NCBI GenBank assembly: GCA_046349315.1
Contig: JAXMCQ010000014.1
Coordinates: 87,359 to 151,358, forward strand
Direction: 5' to 3'
Origin: JAEUMG01 sp046349315
GTDB lineage: Bacteria; Pseudomonadota; Alphaproteobacteria; Rhizobiales; Aestuariivirgaceae
DNA length: 64,000 nucleotides
The translations under genes were made by a program, and so were the position numbers. Positions 59,391-64,000 of the stretch are shown piece by piece (the stretch's first letter is position 1; each line of letters begins with the position of its first letter). The notes beneath the pieces were generated by a model, which worked only from the letters and a program-made list of their open reading frames with translations, did no database searches and was not told where the DNA came from.

Positions 59391-59481
59391 AGACTTATTT
59401 CTGGTATGGCCCGCGCGTTCGATCTAGTGCCTTGCATTGTGGGCTGACAACCGACACACCAGCGGCCGCGCCCGGGATCAT

Positions 59482-59520
59482 GCAAAAGTGCCCACCGAGA
59501 TTTGAAATCGGCGGGCGCTT
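59482..59520 (-). terminator. Terminator of the minus-strand GST gene
   Basis: On the minus strand, GCCCGCCGATTT pairs with AAATCTCGGTGGGC, with one G-T pair and a one-base bulge, followed by CACTTTT. It lies about 50 bases downstream of the GST stop at 59568. It is an intrinsic terminator with a short T-run. Confidence 0.65.
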
Positions 59521-59567
59521 CAGTCGTCATTGCCGGGTGATTGGTCCGGCCTTTTGGGCAAAGAGGC

Positions 59568-60167
59568 TCAGGCGGCGTCAGCCTGAAGGGCTGCCTGGAC
59601 GGCCGGACGAGCTCCCATCCGCTTCATGAATTCGGATACGTTTTTCCACTTGGAGATATCGACGCCGACCCACTTCCCCCAACCGAGGACAGTGAAGGCA
59701 TAGGCGTCGGCGACGCTGAACTTGTCGCCCAGGACATAAGGATGCTTGCCGAGGATCGTGTCGAGGTGATCGACGCGCTTGGAAATCTTCTCGATAGTGG
59801 CCTTCTTGGCTTCCGGCGTAATGCTCTTGTCGAAGAGGCTGCCCATGCTCTTGTGGAGTTCGGCAGTAATGTAGTTGAGCATCTCCATGGCCCGATAGCG
59901 TTCCATGGTACCGGCCTTCGGCAGGATGTCGCTGTTCGCCTTGTCGGCGAGATATTGAACGATCGCCGGGCCTTCGGTGAGAACCTCGCCGTTCTCGAGC
60001 TCAAGTGCCGGGACGTAGCCCTTTGGATTGATCTTCGTATAGTCCTTGCCGGACTTGGTCTTCTTGGTGCCGAGATCGACAGCTTCCAATTCGAATTTGT
60101 TGCCGAGCTCGCGCAACACGATGTGGGGCGACAGCGAACAAGCCCCGGCTGAGTAATAGAGTTTCAT
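59568..60167 (-). CDS. Glutathione S-transferase, beta class
   Basis: A 199-residue GST. It starts MKLYYSAGACSLSPHIVL, in which Cys at position 10 is the hallmark of bacterial beta-class GSTs; KINPKGYVPALELENGE and TEGPAIVQYLAD complete the glutathione site. ATG 60167 was preferred to 60179 because the family starts MKLYY. It is unrelated in detail to the tandem GSTs at 11191-12506. Substrate unknown. Confidence 0.9.
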   Translation of the reverse strand: MKLYYSAGACSLSPHIVLRELGNKFELEAVDLGTKKTKSGKDYTKINPKGYVPALELENGEVLTEGPAIVQYLADKANSDILPKAGTMERYRAMEMLNYITAELHKSMGSLFDKSITPEAKKATIEKISKRVDHLDTILGKHPYVLGDKFSVADAYAFTVLGWGKWVGVDISKWKNVSEFMKRMGARPAVQAALQADAA

Positions 60168-60260
60168 GGCAGCTCCCATAGATTAGGTTGACGGTGGGCC
60201 GTCGCGCAGTGTCCTAGCGCCGGCCGAAATAAACTGCAACTGGATTAGTGACAATTTCTC

Positions 60261-60950
60261 TCAAGATCGAGTGATCGGCCCGAAAACTTCGCCAAAGCGC
60301 CTCTCGAGGGCGCGGTCCGCGTCCTCCATGCTTGCAGCCAGGCCGAGGGCGCGAAGACTCGTAACGCCGTGTTCCGTGACACCGCAGGGCACAATTCCGG
60401 TGAAGTGCGACAACTCCGGTGCGACGTTCAAGCTGATGCCGTGCAGGCTCACCCAGTGGCGCACGCGAATGCCGATCGCGGCAATCTTGCTTTCATCGTC
60501 ACCGGTTGCCGTCGGATGCCGGACCCAGACCCCGACGCGGTCCTCGCGTCGCTCGCCTGTCAGTCCGAAGTCGGACAGCGCGCCGATAATCCAGTCTTCA
60601 AGGGCTGCTACGAAAGCACGGACATCGCTGCCGCGGCGCTTCAGGTCCAGCATCACATAAGCGACGCGCTGGCCGGGGCCGTGATAGGTGAATTGGCCGC
60701 CGCGGCCCGAGGGGAAAACTGGAAAGCGTTCAGGGTCGACGAGGTCGGTTTGAACCGCGCTGGTGCCGGCGGTATAGAGTGGTGGGTGTTCGAGCAGCCA
60801 GACGCGCTCCGGCGCATCGCCCTTGGCGATGGCCGCCACCTCCGCATCCATACGCGCAACTGCGTCGGGATACTGTACCAGGCCCTGTGCGACCTCCCAG
60901 GCGACCGGCCAGGGCCGCCAAAGCTGCGGATGAATCTGCGATCGTTCCAT
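60261..60950 (-). CDS. lipB: Octanoyl-ACP:protein N-octanoyltransferase
   Basis: A 229-residue enzyme of lipoate synthesis: it transfers octanoyl groups to lipoyl domains. Motifs are VWLLEHPPLYTAGTSA, PSGRGGQFTYHGPGQRVAYVMLDL (the family RGGxxTYHGPGQ) and the catalytic Cys in GIVPCGVTEHGVTSL. It is on the minus strand with its own short upstream region. Confidence 0.95.
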   Translation of the reverse strand: MERSQIHPQLWRPWPVAWEVAQGLVQYPDAVARMDAEVAAIAKGDAPERVWLLEHPPLYTAGTSAVQTDLVDPERFPVFPSGRGGQFTYHGPGQRVAYVMLDLKRRGSDVRAFVAALEDWIIGALSDFGLTGERREDRVGVWVRHPTATGDDESKIAAIGIRVRHWVSLHGISLNVAPELSHFTGIVPCGVTEHGVTSLRALGLAASMEDADRALERRFGEVFGPITRS

Positions 60951-61268
60951 GCGGGTTATCTAAAGCAAGACGCAGCGAGTTTGGCTACCTCACCCAAAAA
61001 CGGCCGCGTAGCGGCACCCCAAGGGTTGGATAACAGCGCGACGTGGGATGAGGCGCTTGGACGTTACCCGCCCGAGAGCAGACCTATCGTACTCACTTTT
61101 TAGTTTTGTCGAGTTTGACCCTTAGCGGTCAGTTAAACCAGGACAAAACTAACCCTCCCATTTGAGCGTCGGTGCTCTGCCGGGTGCTTTGGTTGCAGCG
61201 GCTCGCCGCAATGCTATCGTGACGCCAGGCTCCAATCGGAGCTACGGGTCTCGAAGGGGCACCAGCGA
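60951..61268. other. Intergenic region with an imperfect palindrome
   Basis: This 318-base gap lies between the divergent lipB and cyclase genes. I find no gene in it. An imperfect palindrome runs 61100-61152: outer arms TTAGTTTTGTC (61100-61110) and GACAAAACTAA (61142-61152) and inner GACC (61117-61120)/GGTC (61127-61130), with a small bulge between. It is too long for a simple operator and has no T-run on either strand. Promoters for both genes must be here, but no convincing -35/-10 pair stands out. Confidence 0.5.
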
Positions 61269-63032
61269 ATGGTTGAAAGCGCCTCGCAGCGTAGATTAGC
61301 TGCAATTCTCGTTGCCGATGTAGTCGGCTATTCGCGATTGATGGAGGCAGACGAGGCGGGGACGCTAGCGGCATTGAAGGAGCGGCGAAGGACCGTGCTC
61401 GAGCCTGTCGTCAAGGCGCACGGCGGACGAATCGTTAAGGTCATGGGTGACGGCGTGTTGATCGAATTCGCGAGCGCGGTGAATGCGGTTCAGGGGGCTA
61501 TCGAACTGCAGGAGCAGATGGCGGTGGCGAATGAAGGGATCGAGGATGTCCGGCGGATCGATCTGCGTATAGGCATCAATCTCGGCGACGTCATCGGCGA
61601 GGGCTCCGATATCTATGGCGAGGGGGTGAATATCGCGGCACGTCTCGAATCGCTGGCGGCGCCTGGAGGCATCTGTATCTCAGCCAAGATCCATGAGGAG
61701 GTGAAGGGGAAGATCAAGGCCGGCATCGAGGATATGGGCGCTCAGACGCTGAAGAACATTGCAAGTCCGGTCGGCGCGTTTCGGATAGTCCATATTCCAC
61801 GTTCCGTTGCTCCAGCAACAATATCGACGCGCGTTGAGAAGCCATCAATCGCCGTCTTACCTCTGGACAATATGAGTGGCGACCCCGGTCAGGTCTACTT
61901 CGCTGACGGCATCAGCGAAAACCTAATCACAGATCTGTCGCGTTTTCGCGATCTTACTGTCATCGCGCGAAACTCAAGCTTTGCCTATCGCGGAAAGGCA
62001 ACCAACATTTCACAGATCAGCCGAGAACTCGGTGCAAGTTATGTTCTTGAAGGTAGTGTGCAACGCGTGGGCGACCGGGTGCGCGTCACGGTACAGCTTA
62101 TCGAAGGCGCAACTGGAAAACACCTCTGGGCCGATCGCTACGATCGCCAGATCGAGGACATCTTTGCAGTTCAGGACGAGATCACCGAAACCATCGTCGG
62201 TACACTCGCCACTTCTTATGGCGGCAGGCTGCAGAAAGCCTGGCAGGCCCGACCAGGAGCAGGGGGTGCGCGGAACTTTCAGGCTTTCGATCACTTTTTG
62301 CGCGCACAAGAGGCCTTTCTCACCTTCACCGAGGAAGACACAAGGCGCGCGCGCGAGCTCTTCCAGGAGGCGGTGCGGTTAGATCCGGCATATGCAAAGG
62401 CTCACGCAAAGACCGCCTGGACGCATCTGGTTGACGTGAATTTCGGTTGGAGCAAGTCCCCCAAAGAATCGTTCGCACAGGCGCTCGCATCCGCCAACGC
62501 GGCCATTGCCGCCGACGACGATGAAGCCTGGGGGCACTGGGCGATGGCCGGCTGCTACTTGTTCCAAGGCCAGCAGAAGCGGGCACTGGTCGAATTCGAG
62601 CGGGCGCTGGCTCTCAATCCCAATGATGCCGACGTAATCACCGACATAGCTTACTGCTTGAGCTATTCGGGCCGGACAGATGAAGCGCTTGAGTTTGCGC
62701 ACAAGGCGATGCGCCTCAACCCACACTATCCGGAGTGGTATCTCATGCAGCTGGGTCCAATTTACTTCAATGCCCGCCAATACACGAAGGCGGTCGAAAC
62801 ACTTAATAGAATCCGGACGATGGACACTGCTAGCATTCAACTCCATTTGGCAGCCAGCCAAGCGGCAATGGGCCATCAGGAACCGGCGCGTCGCGCTGTA
62901 GAGCGGGCGCTTGAGCTTGATCCCTCGGCTACTATCTCTCGTTGGGCCAGCCCGGAATCAGTGCCTTACCAGCGAGAAGAGGACCGTGAACACTTCGAGG
63001 TCAATCTTCGAAAGGCGGGCCTGCCGCAATAA
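61269..63032 (+). CDS. Class III adenylate/guanylate cyclase with TolB-like and TPR region
   Basis: A 587-residue regulatory enzyme. Residues 1-175 are a class III cyclase domain: LAAILVADVVGYSRLME (metal Asp), VMGDGVLIEF (second Asp) and GEGVNIAARLES (transition-state Asn and Arg). Residues about 195-330 form a FlgO/TolB N-like domain (SIAVLPLDNMSGD, FADGISENLITDLSRF), and the rest is a TPR array (ARELFQEAVRLDPAYAKAHA). No membrane segment is evident. This layout is greatly expanded in Rhizobiales. It would make cAMP in response to an unknown signal. Confidence 0.88.
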   Translation: MVESASQRRLAAILVADVVGYSRLMEADEAGTLAALKERRRTVLEPVVKAHGGRIVKVMGDGVLIEFASAVNAVQGAIELQEQMAVANEGIEDVRRIDLRIGINLGDVIGEGSDIYGEGVNIAARLESLAAPGGICISAKIHEEVKGKIKAGIEDMGAQTLKNIASPVGAFRIVHIPRSVAPATISTRVEKPSIAVLPLDNMSGDPGQVYFADGISENLITDLSRFRDLTVIARNSSFAYRGKATNISQISRELGASYVLEGSVQRVGDRVRVTVQLIEGATGKHLWADRYDRQIEDIFAVQDEITETIVGTLATSYGGRLQKAWQARPGAGGARNFQAFDHFLRAQEAFLTFTEEDTRRARELFQEAVRLDPAYAKAHAKTAWTHLVDVNFGWSKSPKESFAQALASANAAIAADDDEAWGHWAMAGCYLFQGQQKRALVEFERALALNPNDADVITDIAYCLSYSGRTDEALEFAHKAMRLNPHYPEWYLMQLGPIYFNARQYTKAVETLNRIRTMDTASIQLHLAASQAAMGHQEPARRAVERALELDPSATISRWASPESVPYQREEDREHFEVNLRKAGLPQ

Positions 63033-63253
63033 GGGCCACTTCTGCTCATGGCCCGAAGCGGTAGTTCTCAGCGGTCCGCCCTGACGCTACTGCTGGGAGA
63101 CAAGCGGACATGCTTGCCTGCCGAGTCGATTTTTGAGGCAGAGTCTGACCGCCTGCGCATCCGTGTTCGAGAGGCACGGAAGACACTTTTCTTGCCGAAG
63201 GCTTTGGACTATGGTCCGGCCCGCGTTCGGAATTAAGAACAGAGTGTTTTTCA

Positions 63254-63655
63254 ATGCACAGGGGTGACATCCTTCCCGCCGAGGCGTTTGATCGTCTTAA
63301 GGCTAATCCGCAAGCGGTTCTCGTCGACGTGCGCACAGGCCCCGAATGGGCCTATGTCGGCGTCCCGGCGGTGGAGCGGCTTTTGCGGCTTTCCTGGCAG
63401 GTTTACCCCTCCATGCAGACCAATCTCGATTTCGCCAAGGAGATCGAGAGTGCCGGGCTCACAAAGGATACGGAACTGCTGTTCATCTGCCGCTCGGGGG
63501 CCCGGTCGGGACAGGCGGCGGCGGCACTTGCCGGCATCGGCTACACCAATTGCTGGAACGTGGCCCAGGGCTTCGAAGGCGACCGCGATGCCGATGGTCA
63601 TCGCGGCACGGTGGGCGGCTGGAAGGCCAATGGACTTCCCTGGGTGCAAAGCTGA
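63254..63655 (+). CDS. Rhodanese-like sulfurtransferase coupled to metZ
   Basis: A 133-residue rhodanese. The active loop is ICRSGARSGQAA with its Cys, and VDVRTGPEWAYVG and GWKANGLPW are the conserved flanks. Its TGA stop overlaps the metZ ATG by one base, so the two are translated together. A role in supplying or handling sulfide for homocysteine synthesis is likely. The 220 bases upstream contain no recognised gene. Confidence 0.88.
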   Translation: MHRGDILPAEAFDRLKANPQAVLVDVRTGPEWAYVGVPAVERLLRLSWQVYPSMQTNLDFAKEIESAGLTKDTELLFICRSGARSGQAAAALAGIGYTNCWNVAQGFEGDRDADGHRGTVGGWKANGLPWVQS

Positions 63656-64000
63656 TGAAAAAGGATCGCCGCAATTCATCGCCGGCCCGCTGGGGCGAGG
63701 CAACCAAGCTGGTCCGCGGCGGGCTCGACCGCTCGCCGCATGGCGAGACGTCGGAAGCGCTCTTTATCAATTCGGGCTTCGTATATGACGAGCCGGAGAC
63801 CGCCGAGCGCCGCTTTGCCGGCGAAGACGACGGCTATGTCTATGGCCGCTACGGCAATCCGACCGTCTCGATGTTCGAGGAGCGCTTGCGGCTGCTGGAA
63901 GGTGCGGAAGCCTGTTATGCGCTCGCCTCCGGCATGTCGGCGGTGTTCGGCGCGCTCGCCTGCCAGCTCAAGGCCGGCGACAAGCTCGTCGCCTCGCAGG
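63655..64000 (+). CDS. metZ: O-succinylhomoserine sulfhydrylase, N-terminal part (runs off the window)
   Basis: The first 115 codons of a PLP enzyme of the Cys/Met metabolism family. RWGEATKLVRGGLDRSPHGETSEALFINSGFVYD, then YVYGRYGNPTVSMFEERL and ASGMSAVFGAL, match MetZ, which makes homocysteine from O-succinylhomoserine and sulfide. The catalytic Lys region is beyond the end. The close link to a rhodanese supports MetZ over cystathionine gamma-synthase. Confidence 0.88.
   Translation, partial: MKKDRRNSSPARWGEATKLVRGGLDRSPHGETSEALFINSGFVYDEPETAERRFAGEDDGYVYGRYGNPTVSMFEERLRLLEGAEACYALASGMSAVFGALACQLKAGDKLVASQ

Noticed and set aside
63033..63253. Possible SAM riboswitch or small gene upstream of the rhodanese-metZ pair
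   Set aside because: I find no SAM-II core and no convincing coding frame; a 62-residue frame at 63048 lacks a ribosome-binding site and any family resemblance.

Overview
The window reads as chromosomal DNA of an alphaproteobacterium, most likely order Hyphomicrobiales (Rhizobiales). It is GC-rich and gene-dense. The taxonomic markers are the block xthA-erpA-dgt-argS-SPOR protein-nagZ-scpA-scpB-tatABC-serS-surE-pcm, an ATP12-type chaperone, DUF1489, CbtB/CbtA under a cobalamin riboswitch, bacterial homospermidine synthase and a phasin. I see no rRNA, tRNA, CRISPR array, integrase or transposase.

Layout. 1-650 (minus): cobalamin riboswitch with cbtB and the start of cbtA. 716-6957 (plus): a palindromic operator followed by a Rieske oxygenase, a PotD/PotB/PotC-type ABC importer without its ATPase, a family 1 glycosyltransferase with a Lys/Ala-rich N-terminal tail and two cupins, the first frameshifted. 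Homospermidine synthase converges on this cluster. 8570-12951: an MFS transporter, a frameshifted fatty acid desaturase, a rhodanese, two tandem GSTs and a pair of tiny secreted proteins. 13057-17625: mccB and mccA (leucine degradation) with a DMT transporter between them. 17683-20106: DUF1489, two GNAT acetyltransferases, palindromic repeats and panC. 20163-26402: putA, then a DUF2158-FAD amine oxidase-VWA-DnaJ operon. 26393-31544: a D,D-carboxypeptidase, a phasin with a repeated operator-like promoter, and clpS-clpA. 31664-33875: kbl-tdh (threonine to glycine). 33894-38708: corA, an RluC-family synthase, the ATP12 chaperone and a trimethylamine/histamine dehydrogenase-type flavoprotein. 38784-40582: an unassigned pair including a PF14907-type nucleotidyltransferase. 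40593-55779: the conserved housekeeping block, interrupted by an orphan ABC ATPase. 55843-58138: pccA and acyP. 58145-59390: a lower-GC stretch with a small cupin, a cytidine deaminase pseudogene and a PTPase-like protein. 59568-64000: a GST, lipB, an adenylate cyclase-TPR protein, a rhodanese and the start of metZ.

Themes. Amine and polyamine chemistry recurs: the Rieske protein has the bridging Glu typical of quaternary-ammonium oxygenases, and there are a polyamine-type importer, homospermidine synthase, a flavin amine oxidase, and a TMADH-family enzyme whose pocket residues (Gln61, Trp264, Asp355) match histamine dehydrogenase. Amino-acid catabolism is also well represented (leucine, proline, threonine, propionyl-CoA). 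The best candidates for something undescribed are the 753-8397 cluster, the 23458-26402 operon, and a LexA-like promoter facing away from the DUF2158 operon that reads into putA antisense.
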